This document shows positions 1 to 13,109 of a stretch of DNA of 64,000 bases, in pieces. The stretch is from Onchocerca volvulus (taxonomy: Eukaryota; Nematoda; Chromadorea; Rhabditida; Onchocercidae). Location: positions 5,170,616 to 5,234,615 of the forward strand of contig HG738139.1 of NCBI GenBank assembly GCA_000499405.2. The letters run 5' to 3'. Each line of letters begins with the position of its first letter. Position 1 is the first letter of the stretch. Under the pieces are notes generated by a model. It saw only the letters and a program-made list of their open reading frames with translations. It made no database searches and was not told the origin of the DNA. A program made the translations under genes and the position numbers.

Positions 1-3000
1 AGCTAAAAGAATGGAATTTCTAGAGTATTGATTTACTGAAATAAAAGCTGAATTCTGTCAAAATCTCTCTGTCCCTCTCAAACAAGTACATTTTAATTTC
101 TCTGAGTGAACCATTACCATTATTGGAAACACGTTTTTTTGCTGATGGATGGGAAACAAAGTTAAATGGCTATGCATATCATATCAGTTACGCGTACGTG
201 TCCTTCTGTTTTCAAGCCTATCTGTCTTCAGATTTGCGAAAATTACAACCTTGAAAATATCATTTCAAAATATTTGAACAGAAAGAAGCATTCATCGTTT
301 CTCTGAAAAGTGTTGTTGAAAGAGTTGAGAAATTTGGAAAAGAAATGAAAATAAAGATGAAGTGAATAATTAATAATACAAAAATGATTGGGAAAGCAGA
401 ATAAATAATAAATTGAACTGTAAAAAAATAATGCAAAATTTTATTCATTTTATAAATAATTTTGTCGGAATTTTAATAAATATTCCAATAATTCCACTTT
501 ATACTCTGAAATATTTTTCAATTTTTAAGAAATGAAAATTTTATAATCAAACTAAAGCAGTATGTTTTAGTTAGATAGACTGATATGAAGTAGCCAAGAG
601 GCAAGGCTTAGTTATAAGATATTTGTGCCAAGCACTCCGTATGCTCTGGCCTCGGGCACCTTTTCATTAAACTATCAAAAATGAACTGATAGATAAGAAG
701 CATGAAGAGAAACATAAGCAATAAAGCAATAAACATTTGGCCAGAAAGAAAAATGAACAGATGAAGGAAGTAATAATTGGACATGATTAGATAAGAACTT
801 ATTCAGAAGTTGTTAAATGGATGGAGAAGAAAGAGGATGGATGGAGTTAAGGAGGATATGATAGTTACTGATATGATAAAAATTTGATCACTTTATTGCA
901 ATAAAATTGAAAAGAATATGATAAGGGATTAATCACTCTATTAAAATTAATTCTCTCGACCGTAGGCATACACAATTCAACGTCAAACCTCCGACAGAAG
1001 CGGTCAAATGGAGAATTTCGAGTTGGAAATTACAATCATTTCGTTTTATTTTAATATGCTTTAAACCGAAATAATGGATGCAACCATGGTAACAATGGTA
1101 TTAATGAAAGTTACCATGGAAAAGACTGGTAATGGGTCGAGAAAAATGAATACCTAAAGAAAATATAGCCGTAGGAAAACATGACATTTCTCAAACTTTT
1201 TCAAATTTCAAACTTCTTTGGATTACTTTGGGATATTGCTCGGTTGATAATTGAGAACACTCTAGAACGGAAGCAAACTTGGAGATATAAGAGAGTGAAT
1301 CCTACTTCCTTAGCTGTTAAACTTGTAAATTTTAATTATTTCGATAAAATTACAGCATTTAAAACTTACATTTAGCTAACTTACTTCAATCTTTGTTATT
1401 CAATTCTTTCCTCTCACTTCCTTTTCTAATAGTACTTTTTAAATGTACTTTACCACGGAAACTTAACTTTATGTAACTTTTAACTTTCATACTAAAAAAT
1501 GTATTATCGACTATTGAAAAAATAGTAATAATGATTAGTTTTTTTACGCTTTTACTCTTAAATACAGCATATTTCTCAAACTGAGCATATCCTTGGAATA
1601 TGTAGAAGAAAGATTAGTAACACTTCACGGAGAATGAAAAATTGGTATTCGATATTTCATACTTCCTCATCATTCTTTTCCATTGTTTTGCAACTCATTA
1701 TAATTCGCATAACAATATATATTTGGATAGCGGAAAAACTTGGCTTATTTCATATTTAATGAAATGAAAGAATAAAATTTAATTTCTATGAAAGTTTGAA
1801 TTATTCAAAAAATCAACGATGCGAGAAAAAATATTGAAAAATTATATTATATTCAACAAATTGTATAATTCAGAAAAGTAAAGAAATAAAAATATGCTCA
1901 AATTATTGAAGTTTCTGGAATTCGGAAAAAATATCTGTACCGAATTTTCTTTGCTTAAAAAAAAAAGAAAGTAAATTCTTTTTATTCATTCCTCAGATGA
2001 AAATGGAATAGAAAAGGAAAATATCGTCAAGTATGTAATTAAATATACTATAAACATCGAAGAAAGAACAAAGAATGAGGACAATAATGATAACAATGAT
2101 ATACTAATTATCTTGGAATCTTTAGATTAGAACGAAACGATGGGGTCAGAGGTCACAAAGTGAAATAGAAGATGAAGTAGGAACAAAAAATGTTTAATTA
2201 TAGTAATGATAGAATTTACAGATAGAAAAAGAGAGAAAGAAAGACAAGAATGATAAGGGAAAATTAGCACTGTGATTTTATTGATAAGAAATTCAATAGA
2301 GATAAAGTTTTTAAAATTTCCGATCTACCTGTGAAGATGATATATAATGGATATGAATTGATAAACTAGAGAATGGAATAACTAAAGGAAATTTCGAACG
2401 CTAAAAAAATTGAAAATTCCTTGAGAAAATCATTTTTATAAGTGATTGAAATGTAAATTTAATGATCGAACTTTTTTAAAACATCAATTATTCAAAGATC
2501 CGGTGAAATTTTCTGTACTGCGATAGCTACTAGATCGCATTAGAGTTACTTCAAACTATGCTTCAGGAAAAAGTAAAGTTAAGTAAAGTTTGTAAATGAC
2601 AAGATGCAAAACTAAGATTTAATAATCTTGTCCGTAAATATTTTTTAAAGATTCATTATTTCTTCGATCAAAGAAATTATGCTGATAAATTGAAGAAATA
2701 ATAATTTCTCTGGAGTAGTATGAAAGATGAAATTGGTGAATTTTCGGGAAAAATTCGTATCGCATAAATGGAGTAAATAAATGAGAAATAGATGATCGCT
2801 CCAAACAATTTCTTCACAATTCTATAACGAAATCGAAAAATTCCAAATAATTTCGAGAAAAGGGAGAAAAAGAAGTGGAAGAGAAGGAATGATATGAGAT
2901 AATCGGTCGAAGGAACACAAATATTATATTTCAACTAGCCTCATATATTTGAAAAATTTTCGTCTTCAAGCTATTGTTAGAAGGAATGAATGCTCACTTC

Positions 3001-4328
3001 ATCACAGTTAAGTCATGCGTAATACAATTTTGAGTCGATATGTGTAGACTTTGCTTTTTTTAATAATTCACGATTTTTTTTTTTTCAAAATAAAAAGGAT
3101 AAATAAATAGTTTAATAAGTAACAGAAAACATGGAATAGCTATGAAAAGCTCCAGCTTTATTCCTTTTTTGAGAAATTTCAAGAAAAATAATATATGCAA
3201 ATTGAGGGTTGTTTAATCGAAATTAAATGAAAGCTAGTTTAAAAAAAAAAAAAAAAAAGCTAGTTTTTTCAATTCTGAAAAAATAATAAAGATGAATCCT
3301 TAATCTAATTTCTTTAACTTTCAATTTTTAAATTAAATATGAATTTAGATCCAATTGCTAAAAAGTAAAGTACTGTGATTAGGACTTAAAAGTATTTTGA
3401 ACTAGCTACTTTCTGGAAATTTCAAAAAATTCCTTGTATTTTTTGTTCGGTGAATTCGAATGATATGATTGAAATTTAGCTCTTTTCATATTAACATTAT
3501 TTTCGCTTCAGAATGACTCGGATAAAATGAATAAATCATCATTAAGAATATGTTTTAAATTTGAAGCATATTTTCGGCGATAAAAAAGACGAAATGGAAA
3601 TGTACTACCAAAGTAAATGAAGCAAATTAAAATATCTCTCACCGAAAAACTATTTTATTGATTGATTTCATCCTAATCGGGCATTCCCACATATAAAATA
3701 TATATATCATGAGATGAAACATAACAAATTTCATTGAATTTTGATATAAACATACTATTGATTAAAAATTGTGTTTAATTCATTGATACTGGAAAATTAG
3801 AACTGAACTGTTGCCATTTACAAAGAAAGAATCAAATGTCGCACTTTAGTTAATGAAAATTTCAAATATGAAAGATGATAATAACATCAATTTTAAAATT
3901 TTGTTGAAAAAACTTTAAATTTGAGGGAGGAAATGATAATAGATTTAATAGAGATGTGAGAATTCAAGAAGTTTCTAAAAAAAAAAAAAAAAAAAAAAGG
4001 TGAAATGAATAATCAAATGTAAGATATTGTTTTTTCCATTATTACTTGCTTAGAAAATAGGTTATCTGATTCTTAAATCTAGATGATGCAGTTGAAAAGT
4101 ATATGGTATCATGTTTTTCAATTTATATGACGCAATTGATAAATGATATGGTATCATTTTAAATTCTCAAATTTCATTTCTTCAGCATAAGCTTATTTTT
4201 GGAAAAATTAAAAAGAAAAATTAAAATTGAAATGAATTAAAGGAACTGTCAAATAATCATCCAAAAAATAAAAAAAAGTGATAGAAAAGACAGTGCCAAA
4301 TGGAGTTCTCGCAAATTATTGAACTTAC
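1..4328. other. intergenic, no gene recognised
   Basis: This is AT-rich sequence with many A or T runs, for example near 3070, 3240 and 3980. Frames are closed by stops every few dozen codons. A small GC-richer patch near 955-1020 is open in more than one minus-strand frame but has no clear splice signals. I see no protein family, RNA gene or mobile-element terminus here. Confidence 0.6.
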
Positions 4329-4532
4329 ATTTTGCATCCGTGAAGCACGTCGCGAATGATGCGACCGATAGGTGCTTAGAGCATGTGAGACACCACCACC
4401 ACGAATTTGTAAAGATGAGGTATTGGCTAGGGATGCTGGTGGCGCAAATGTTAGCGGCGGTATTGCACCACTGTTCAGCGATAATGTCGTATCGTCGCAT
4501 ATTTCGTCGTGACCAAAAACCGCTGTTTTCAT
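4329..4532 (-). CDS. candidate isolated exon, unknown protein
   Basis: This is a GC-richer island in AT-rich DNA. On the minus strand it reads from an ATG at 4532 for exactly 68 codons and ends at a strong donor (AAT then GTAAGT) in phase 0. The predicted peptide begins MKTAVFGHDEICDD. It then has a Ser/Pro/Ala-rich stretch and a basic, Ser/His/Arg-rich end (SHHSRRASRMQN). The frame stays open for nine more codons upstream of the ATG, so it could also be an internal exon entered at a weak acceptor. I do not recognise the family, and no partner exon is evident downstream on the minus strand. The support is composition, an open frame and a good donor. It could still be a chance open frame. Confidence 0.4.
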
Positions 4533-6181
4533 GACGATAACGCCATGCGGGTACGCTATTTAATTCAGTAAGCACCGGAATAGTAAAGCGGTAGCAATTA
4601 TTAATAGCTGGTACCAATAATTAATTAGGTGAAAATATTAAATTCTTTAATCAAATTTCAAATTCCGTTTAAAATTCGTCGAAATTTTCAGTTCAATTCT
4701 ATTCCAATATTACGTTGTTTATACAATATCAGCAGTAGCAAGTTTAGCAGCTACCTGATATACTTTAGATAGTTTGAATCGAAATTTCATTAATAATATC
4801 TTTATCAAATTAGGGTGATATTAGATCCTCTCAATGGAATGTTAACTGTTGATTGATATTTTAATTTTGAAATCTTTTGATAGTATCATATCTAAGTTAT
4901 GTCAAGAATATGTATGACATTGATAGAATATGTTGTAGTAAAAATAGAATGAATAATAGGAGTGATAAGGATACTTTTAGTAAAATAATAATTGATTTGT
5001 TGCAAAGAAAATAAAAAAACTTTGCATTCAAAATAATTTTGCAATTATCTGCAACATAATACATATTATTTCTTAATTCTTAGCGCATTATTTTTATTAA
5101 TTTTGTTTACCACTTTTTGTTTGTTTGCTACTTTTATTAAAACTTATTGAAGGCACCCAAAAGCTTATTTGTCAAGCAAATTTTGTTATTTCCATCATTT
5201 CATTCTTATTGATTATGCAATTATTTTTTCATTCACTGATGGCTTCATGTTGTTTTACTATTGGAAAATAATAATAATAATGTTAATAGCGATGATAATG
5301 AAGTAGTAGTAGTAGTAATAGTAGTAGCAGTAATATTGGTAGTAATAATAGTTCTGGTAACTATGATGACAAATTAAATTAGAGATGTCACCATTAAGTT
5401 TATATCACATCGATAATCAGTAATAAGATGAAATGTTCATTTTTAGTGAAGAAGTTTGATCCCGTTTCCATCTTTGTTTGATGATAGATTTGTCTTCTTT
5501 CGCTCCTTTGAATGAATCTTTCTGCGCTTTTAATTGATAAGCTTATCTATGAATAAAATATGCCATTACAATAAGTGAATTGCTGATACAATAATTGGAC
5601 GCATAAAGAAAAGTTATGATAAATGAGGAAAGTTTTTTCAAAAATACTAAATAATGGTAATGCATTACTTGCCATTAAGACAAGAATGAAACTATCATCC
5701 TATTGGAATAGATTGGAATGAAAAATATGAGAAATACTGTAAGTAATTGCAACATTTCTTTCTCTTTCTTCCTGGTTTTATTTAAAAAGAACTAAGCAAT
5801 CATCCATTTAAAAGGATCAAAAGATCAATACGCTTAATTTCTATTCAAAAAGAAGAAAAAAAGAAGAAAAATAAAAATTTGTTTGAAATTTAATATCAAA
5901 AAGGTTTCCAAATAGAAAAAATTTGCTAGTTTAGTTTAATTAGATCAGCTGTTTCGTTCTCTTATTTCATCGTAGCAAAACTGTTTAAAAAGAACAAAAT
6001 AGACAGAACTTTTCAATTTCAAAATTAAAACTTATTGAAACCTTCACTTAACCATTCCAGGATAGTTTATGAAGATGAAAATTGCTTATGCCACACTGCC
6101 TATGAAGTAATGAAAAATTAGCAAACTCCATACTACACACAGAATATTTTTACAATTCCGTTCCATTTCCCTTTCGTTTGT

Positions 6182-6185
<4 letters not shown>

Positions 6186-6215
<30 letters not shown>
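6186..6215. repeat. (CT)n microsatellite
   Basis: This is an uninterrupted CT dinucleotide run of about 15 units. It is followed at once by ATATCGAGAGAGA, so the end of the run can pair with the GA stretch as a small hairpin. Confidence 0.9.
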
Positions 6216-6219
<4 letters not shown>

Positions 6220-6731
6220 CGAGAGAGAAAAGGACTCTTTTAGTATTTTTATTTCTATCCTTTCTACGTCATTCCTCAATTTACTAATCGATGAGTGATA
6301 ATAGATTTGAAACTGAGCAAAAAAATGAAAATGGAATTTGAAATTTAACACTGCATAACTAATCAATATAAATTTAAAAATGAAAAAGCAATAAATTTCG
6401 ACGAAAGATTTTAGAGATAATAAAACAAAAAGAAAAAAAAAAATCAATTATTCCGAAGAAATTCATCGGAATAATGAAGAGAAATAAAACTTAGAATTAT
6501 ATAAAGTTACGCTTAAAACTTAAATTGCTTCTCGGCTTGATCAAAACAGCATTCGCTAAGATCATAAGAATTTGTCTTGGAAAAGATTTGTCATCCTGTC
6601 AAGTCTATCACTGTCAATCGAGATCATTCGTTATAAAAGGGAAGAAAAAGAGAGATAGTGGAAAATGTGATATGTAAGTTATCGATAAACAAGAATGGAA
6701 CAGAGACTGATAATGAGAAGATGGAAAAGTA

Positions 6732-6756
6732 CGGATGGATGGATGGATGGATGGAT
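6732..6756. repeat. (GGAT)n microsatellite
   Basis: About six tandem GGAT tetranucleotides. Shorter copies of the same motif occur elsewhere in the window, near 830, 11680, 19335 and 34188. Confidence 0.9.
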
Positions 6757-7781
6757 ATTCTGGATAGAGCAGTGATAACAATATAATTCAGTATTGCTGA
6801 TACTAACAGTGGCAATCATTAATCAAAGATTTGTGAAAGCTATGGGTAAATTAGTAAAAGATTAAATTAGTTAAATAGGTGAAATAATAGTAAAAGAAAA
6901 GAAATGGATAAAATAATGGCGAAAAAGAGAAAGCAAAGGAATATTTGGGAATAGTTCAAAGGTTCGTACAATCAATAATCCTTATCCCTATATCAGCATA
7001 GCATATCAATCAACAATTTCGACAGTTATTCATCGAGAAATTTGGTAGATACATACACACTAAGGGAATAAATATAGAATAAAGATGTGATAAGATTGGC
7101 AGGAATAAAATTTGGAGAGGTAAAACTCTAGTTCGACAAGATCATTAATTATAGCGATTAGCTATGATGATTATGAAAATTGTGGTAATTTAAATAATGA
7201 TAATGTCTACCAATATAAGCTACATGGTTCGTAATTCTAAGTAAAATAGGATAGTAATATAAGTAAGGCAATAATATAAGTATATAAATTGAAAGTTTTA
7301 AAATTAAATTAGTTCGATAACATACAAGAAAGTTGGTCAAATGAATTTAATACTTGAAAATAGCATTATTCATTGATTCTCAAATTTCCAACCATTACAC
7401 ATCACTTGGCAATTGAATATCACCTGCCAGGCTTTTTTAATGATTTGGAATGGTTCCGGTATGGAATAACACTCTAGGAGCACTTTGGCTTAATTTTCTC
7501 GTAGTAATGCATTTTTCAGCCAAACGGAATAGGAAATAATTTGGCCTATGACTAAACGAGGAAATGGTAATCCTTGAAAGCGGAAACACAGAACAAATAT
7601 ACGGATGTTAAGAGAGCCGTTTTTCATTCCGTAATGATTCCTTTTAAAATAAAAAAAAAAAAAAAAATGGAAGATCAATTCGAAACTTTTTACTTCAAAG
7701 TTATTCCTCATTTTTTTGCAAGATCATTAAGCTTTTTTCAATCAACAACATGACTGCTAATTGCTCGAAGGGGCTTAATTT

Positions 7782-7932
7782 TCAAATAACAATTGTTTTT
7801 TAATTAGTTTCATCTAAACTCAACTAACTTGAGTATTACAACATAACTACTACCTGCTCTAAAGAAGATTAGTTTCAAATAATACCTGTTTTTAAATAAC
7901 TTTTATCTAACCCTAACTAACCTGAGATAACT
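7782..7932. repeat. diverged tandem duplication (~93 bp unit)
   Basis: The segments beginning TCAAATAACAATTG (7782) and TCAAATAATACCTG (7875) align along their length. Both contain ATCTAA, then CTAAC and (T/C)TGAG in the same order. This is an old tandem duplication without coding potential. Confidence 0.5.
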
Positions 7933-8179
7933 TTTAAATTTAAAAGAAATCAGAGATCCAATGAAATGACAACCAGTCAAAGTTAGCAATCAAGTGCAGC
8001 CAATATATCTCTCACATTTCAACAATTTATGAGCCATTTGTTCTCAAACATTACACAACACTATCATCATCTATAATATAGCATGAGATATTTAATTCTT
8101 CTGCAATTTTTTTCTTTCTCATTTCTAATTGCATCTTTGCGTAAAAACAAAAAAATTAAAAAAAAATAAAAAAAAAAAA

Positions 8180-8340
8180 TCATATTTTCAGGGACGATTC
8201 CAGAAAAAATCATACTTTCAGGAACAATTCCATTTGTCTCTGCTATTCCATTTCTCCACGGTGCATTTTCCCTCGAATGAATAGTGCTAACAAAAGAAAA
8301 AAGGGAAGCAAAATTCGGAATTATTCCTGAAAGTACTATT
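8180..8340. mobile_element. small inverted-repeat element (MITE-like or foldback)
   Basis: A 22-24 bp motif with core ACTTTCAGGAACAATTCC occurs at 8208-8231. It recurs as its reverse complement at 8317-8340, with about 21 of 24 positions matching. A second direct copy lies at 8180-8201. The unit is bracketed by a poly-A run on the left and a poly-T run on the right. No coding capacity is seen. This fits a short non-autonomous DNA element. No target-site duplication is obvious. Confidence 0.45.
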
Positions 8341-10429
8341 TTTTTTTTTTTTTTTTTTTGAATAAAACTACAAGTGAATGAAACTTGTCATTAGTACTTA
8401 AAATAGATTTTGAAATGATGCAGTTTCTTCATATTATGTTTGTTGGATAAGCTATCTTATTAAATTATGTGTTCTTCCCTTGACAATGAGATCCTCTCCA
8501 ATGGTTATTTCCTCGGATTCGACCAAACTTCTGGATTTTCCAACTATCTAACAAAATTTCAAACTTTCAAATAAGATGCTAAAAAAAAAAAAAAAGAAGA
8601 GTGACGCTGCCAAATAACTTAATCAAATTTTGTTCTTCTTTTCTATCATGAATTGTTTGATATCTGTAAAAAAAAAGAAAAAAAAAGAAAAAAACTTCAC
8701 CAAATTAATCTTTGAAAATTTGCAAATTTGCGTTAAATCAAAAAAAATTTGAAAAAGGTATGCCAAAAATATTTTGTTGATAAGTTTCCAAGTGGAAAGA
8801 CAAAAAAAAGTTTTATTTCTGGAATTTTTGGAATTAAATTTGATATTCAACTGCATATCGAGAGTTAACTCTCTGGCAACCAATTCTTCGAGCATCTAAA
8901 GCTTTCTGGAAGTAAGAATGCTCGAAAGAAAAAGTATGTATTGTTTGAAGCTCTTAAAATTAATCAGTGGTCTCCGCTTTTATAACACCGAGCATTAGTT
9001 GAAGACTGAGGATGAGTCGATGATATAAATCAATATGATGAAGAGGATTTCCGATTCTAGCAAAAAAGAAAACTGTTTTTAATTGCTCGTCTTTTCAGAA
9101 ATCATAAATGAATAAAACAAAATTTGTTTGTGAAAATTTTTCAAAGAATCTAAAAAAAGAAAAAAAAGAAGAATATATACTAAAAAAAACTGACGGAATC
9201 AGATCACGTATCACGTAAATTATTTATGCATATACGTACAAAATTACAAGTTACTCCAAAGTTAGGCTAAGCAGAAATAAATTTGAAAAGCGATATGAAA
9301 AAGGTTGAAAATGCTGCAAAATTGTAAACTAGCCTGATGCTTGATGATAAGATCAGTATTATCACGCTGTGATTATGCTTACGTTTGTATTTCATCAGAA
9401 TAACTGAAGCAACTATAATTGGAAATTCAATTTCAAATCAGTTTAAGAGATCTTTTTACTACAAAGAGAAAATTTTTTTATATGTTTTAGCTCTAGTAGA
9501 AGGGATTTCCATTTGAAATCCATTTCAAGCCAAATGAGCCTGGAAGAGAAATTTGGCCTGAATTGCTTAGAACACTTACATATTTCCGAGTTTTAGAACA
9601 AACGACGATGACGATGCAACAATCATGCACTTTCAGTAGTGTATAATTTCATCTTGAGAGACGATGAATGTATATGTATGTGTTTAGGTTGAATAAAATA
9701 AAGCTTAAAATTGAAATGAAAATAATTAACTTAAAATTTGTAAACGATAAGAGTTAAGACTTTAAAATAAAATCAATATTTTAACAATAAGAAGATATAT
9801 CATTGTGAAATAATATGAAATTTAAAAAAAAAAAAAAAATGGAATTTAAAATGGAAATAAGATAAAATTAAAGTAAATTGAACTTTAAAAAATTAATAAA
9901 AGCATTCGAAAAAAAAGAGCAATAAATGTCAAAGTCTATTTATTGGAAAACTGTAAATTTTTAATATGAAAAATTAATACCTAGACTTGTTAATACATCA
10001 TTTTCTTCTAAACATTTATGTGTTTTTACAAAGATGAAAAATTTTTTGAAAATTATAATTTCTTCGTTGAATGGAATGTTCGGAAATATCAATAGTATAG
10101 GAATTACACTAACAATATATCAAAAAAAAAAAAAAAAAAAAAAGAAAATAATTCGTTCCAAATCACATTTCAGTTCTATAATATTTGATTTATAAATCAT
10201 CTATCTTTGGAGAAAATTCGCCGTTTGCTTTATTATTAATTCTTTCATTCGCCTTCAATCAGTGTTAATCGCAAGAAAATGAATTTGAATGATTAACACA
10301 AATTTTTTTTTTTTTTTTGTGATAATCATTCAAATACATTTTCTTGAAATTTTTTGAATTTTTGCTTGTAATCAGATGTGAAAATTCTTTAAATTTCAAT
10401 TTTATATAAGAAATTATTAGGAATATTAC

Positions 10430-10527
10430 TTGTGAAATTGGTTTATTATGCGATCTATCGAAATTTTTAAGATCGAATTCTGGAATTTGAAGGCGACATG
10501 TTGTACGTCTCACGATCGCTCGCTCAT
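10430..10527 (-). CDS. candidate isolated internal exon, unknown protein
   Basis: On the minus strand a pyrimidine tract ending TTTGTCAG (acceptor) precedes 98 nt that is open in one frame: 2 nt plus 32 codons, reading about ERAIVRRTTCRLQIPEFD and on. It ends at CAA followed by GTAATA, a plausible donor. The upstream half is richer in GC and CpG than its surroundings. I know no family match. The 4.3 kb island lies on the same strand, but the phases do not prove that they belong together. Confidence 0.3.
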
Positions 10528-11118
10528 CTGACAAAAAAAAAAGGACGCAAAAGATACGATGATACGTGTAAATGTTGACGTAACGGCAAGAAGAGGATAT
10601 TCTAGAAGAAACAAGTTCGAAGAATTTGGCTTGATAATTTCGAAGTTGGTGATGGTGAGAATTTTGAAATGAAGAAAGAGTGATGAGTTCAGCGTGAGGA
10701 TAATGATCAGATTCTGGATCAGAAATTCTGGGACTTTGCTAATTTCAATTCCATCCAGAAATCAATGAATGAATGGTTTATGATAAACAATATTATCAAG
10801 ATAAAATGTCATTTTTCTTCATTAATATGATATCAAAAAAGTAATTTAAATTACCGATCAGATTACAGTCTTAATTTTTATAAATTTTTAATTATTATCG
10901 ATCATTTGTTTTTTTTTTTCAAAATATTTTGATGTGTTTTCGAAAAATAAGCTGTTGTTTATTAGTTTACATACATCTCAATTATGCTCGCTTAATTTTA
11001 ATTAATAATAATTAATTTTAGTGGATAATTTTTTTCTCATTTTTGTTTTCAAAAACGAGAGGAAGCAAGTAATGGCAGATTCTTTTGTCACGGGATAATA
11101 AGCTGGAACATTAAAAAA
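10528..11118. other. intergenic, nothing recognised
   Basis: AT-rich sequence with poly-T runs near 10910 and no supported gene or repeat. A slightly GC-richer patch at 10550-10700 has no clear open frame with splice signals. Confidence 0.5.
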
Positions 11119-11223
11119 ACTAAAGAAAGATTATGATAAACTAAAGACAGATTATGATAAACTAAAGAAAGATTATGATAAATTAAAGATAGATTATGAT
11201 AAACTAAAGATAGATTATGATAA
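11119..11223 (+). repeat. 21-bp minisatellite, 5 units, heptad-coding
   Basis: There are exactly five tandem 21-bp units of the form ACTAAAGAAAGATTATGATA(A), with substitutions only at one or two positions per unit. The unit is 7 codons. One plus-strand frame, open from 11102 to 11266, reads LKKDYDK repeated five times with D and Y fixed, then NVGSEIRKIAHQIL and a stop. No start codon or convincing acceptor precedes it. It may be a minisatellite that happens to be in frame, or a relic of a coiled-coil exon. Confidence 0.85.
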
Positions 11224-13109
11224 TGTTGGCTCAGAAATACGAAAAATTGCCCATCAGATTTTATGATGAAAGACTGAGTAGTCGTTGCGAAGTAATTCGT
11301 GATAAGACGTCATCCAGAAATACTGATAATATCTCACAATCTCAGCACTCTTTTCTTCGACTAATGCTTTTTATAACTCAATTAACTACAACCAATGGTC
11401 AGATGTTGATGTTGTAGGCCTCAAGGCTTGGCTTATTTAGGATTTATTTTTTAATCTTATTTCGCCAATGTCTAAATTGATTTACGTTAATTAGAAAATT
11501 GTGAATTTGTTAGGAATTTCTATAAAAGATAAAATTTCGGATTTTATTCGAAACTTTATCATTTATAAATAACTCACATATGCAAAAATTATTCAAATAC
11601 AATATATATGAGAATATTCATAGCAAAAAGTTTAATATCGAAATGACTATATGAGCAATATTTAAATGCACACACGGATGGATGGATTCGATTCCAGAGG
11701 ACTTTAAGATTAAAGAGAAAAGAAAGAAATGAAGAAATCCTGGCGAATAATCGTTTTGCTTTCGCAAAGAGAAAGTTTTTATGGAAAATCATTTCTGAAA
11801 AAGTCAAAAAAACCAATTTCTTCTTGGGAAGGAGAAGTAAATTCTCAATATCATGTTACTACTATTAGTATATCAGTAGAGATATTCTCGAGAGTTTGTC
11901 GCAATTAGCTATAAAAAAGAGAAGAGATGATGAAAGAAAGAGGAAGGAAAAATTCGCAAATGGGTAAAAGTTGCAAATCTGCAAGAAGCAAATGGAAAGA
12001 AAAACGTGATCTGACAGATTTTTTGGTAGTTTTTTTCGTCAAAATTTCAACTCTTTCAACTTGTTTGGCAAGATGACAAGTAATGAAAATTTTTTCAAAT
12101 TCATATAAACATTGCCTCACAACTCATCGACGGAGAATATCACAGTTGTTATATCTATCAATTTAATGAAAATAGCAAACTTATTAGAAACAATCAAACA
12201 GTTTATTTTCAAAAGTTGCGGTTATAATATAAACTATTTAAATAGCTAAGGAAAAAACTTTTGAATCATAAAATTTTACAGAAATTATATACATCAATTA
12301 TATTATAACTACCAGGTCAAAAATTATATATATCGGTCAACAATAATAAAATCATATCAATGATTTTATTCTTCTTGTTTTTTTCCCTTAATCTAAATAT
12401 GTCAACAAATAATATTTACTATTAGGGCAATTTAATTTCATTTTTTCTTTTTAATATAATTTCTGCTTTAGTAATTTTTTTTTTTATTTTTCTCTATTTT
12501 TAAATTTCTGTTTTGAAACTGAAACTTTTTTAAAAATATTTATTAAAAACTTGGGTTTTTATATAAAGTTGTCTTCTGCTCTATGATTTTTTTAATGGCA
12601 GCCTTAGAGTGGAAAGTTGATGCTTACATTTGATAACTGAACGAAAGATATTAAAAAGTAAAATGTTTTTGTAAGGAAAAGGAACAATTTGGAAAAGATT
12701 TATCTTACTATAATATTATTTATGATATAAAATAGATAAAAAGTATTATCGATCCATTGCTCAATGAAATATTGAAATGAATAATTTTTTTGTTATAGCT
12801 ACCTTCCTCTTCTCCTAAATTAATCTCAACATCTTTCATGATATCTGAACATTATAGAATAGAAGACAAAATTAATGACACAAATAATCAATTGGATTTT
12901 ATAAACAATTTATAGGAGAGTTGTTCGACATTAATTGGCTTGAGAGAATTTCTGAAGCTGAAAAACGGATTTCAATGTACTAAAACAAAAAATACATATC
13001 TATATCTTCATATTTTTTATTCTATATCTAATTTGTATCATTTTCATTTATACCTAAAAATTTACATCAATTTCATCGAAAAGAAAAAAGATGATTTGAT
13101 GATGAAAAT
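11224..13109. other. intergenic, no gene recognised
   Basis: A short open frame at 11217-11417 (66 codons) overlaps the minisatellite end and has no recognisable family. The rest is AT-rich non-coding sequence. Confidence 0.5.

Larger units (their letters stand above)
4533..10429. other. intergenic, repeats only
   Basis: I see no recognisable gene. The stretch contains the CT and GGAT microsatellites, a diverged tandem duplication at 7.8-7.9 kb and an inverted-repeat element at 8.2-8.3 kb (listed separately), plus trinucleotide GTA/ATA runs around 5265-5355 and many poly-A tracts. Confidence 0.55.

Noticed and set aside
4249..4617. 122-codon minus-strand frame overlapping the 4.3 kb island
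   Set aside because: Alternative frame of the island; it runs through the donor into AT-rich DNA, while the other frame ends at the donor.
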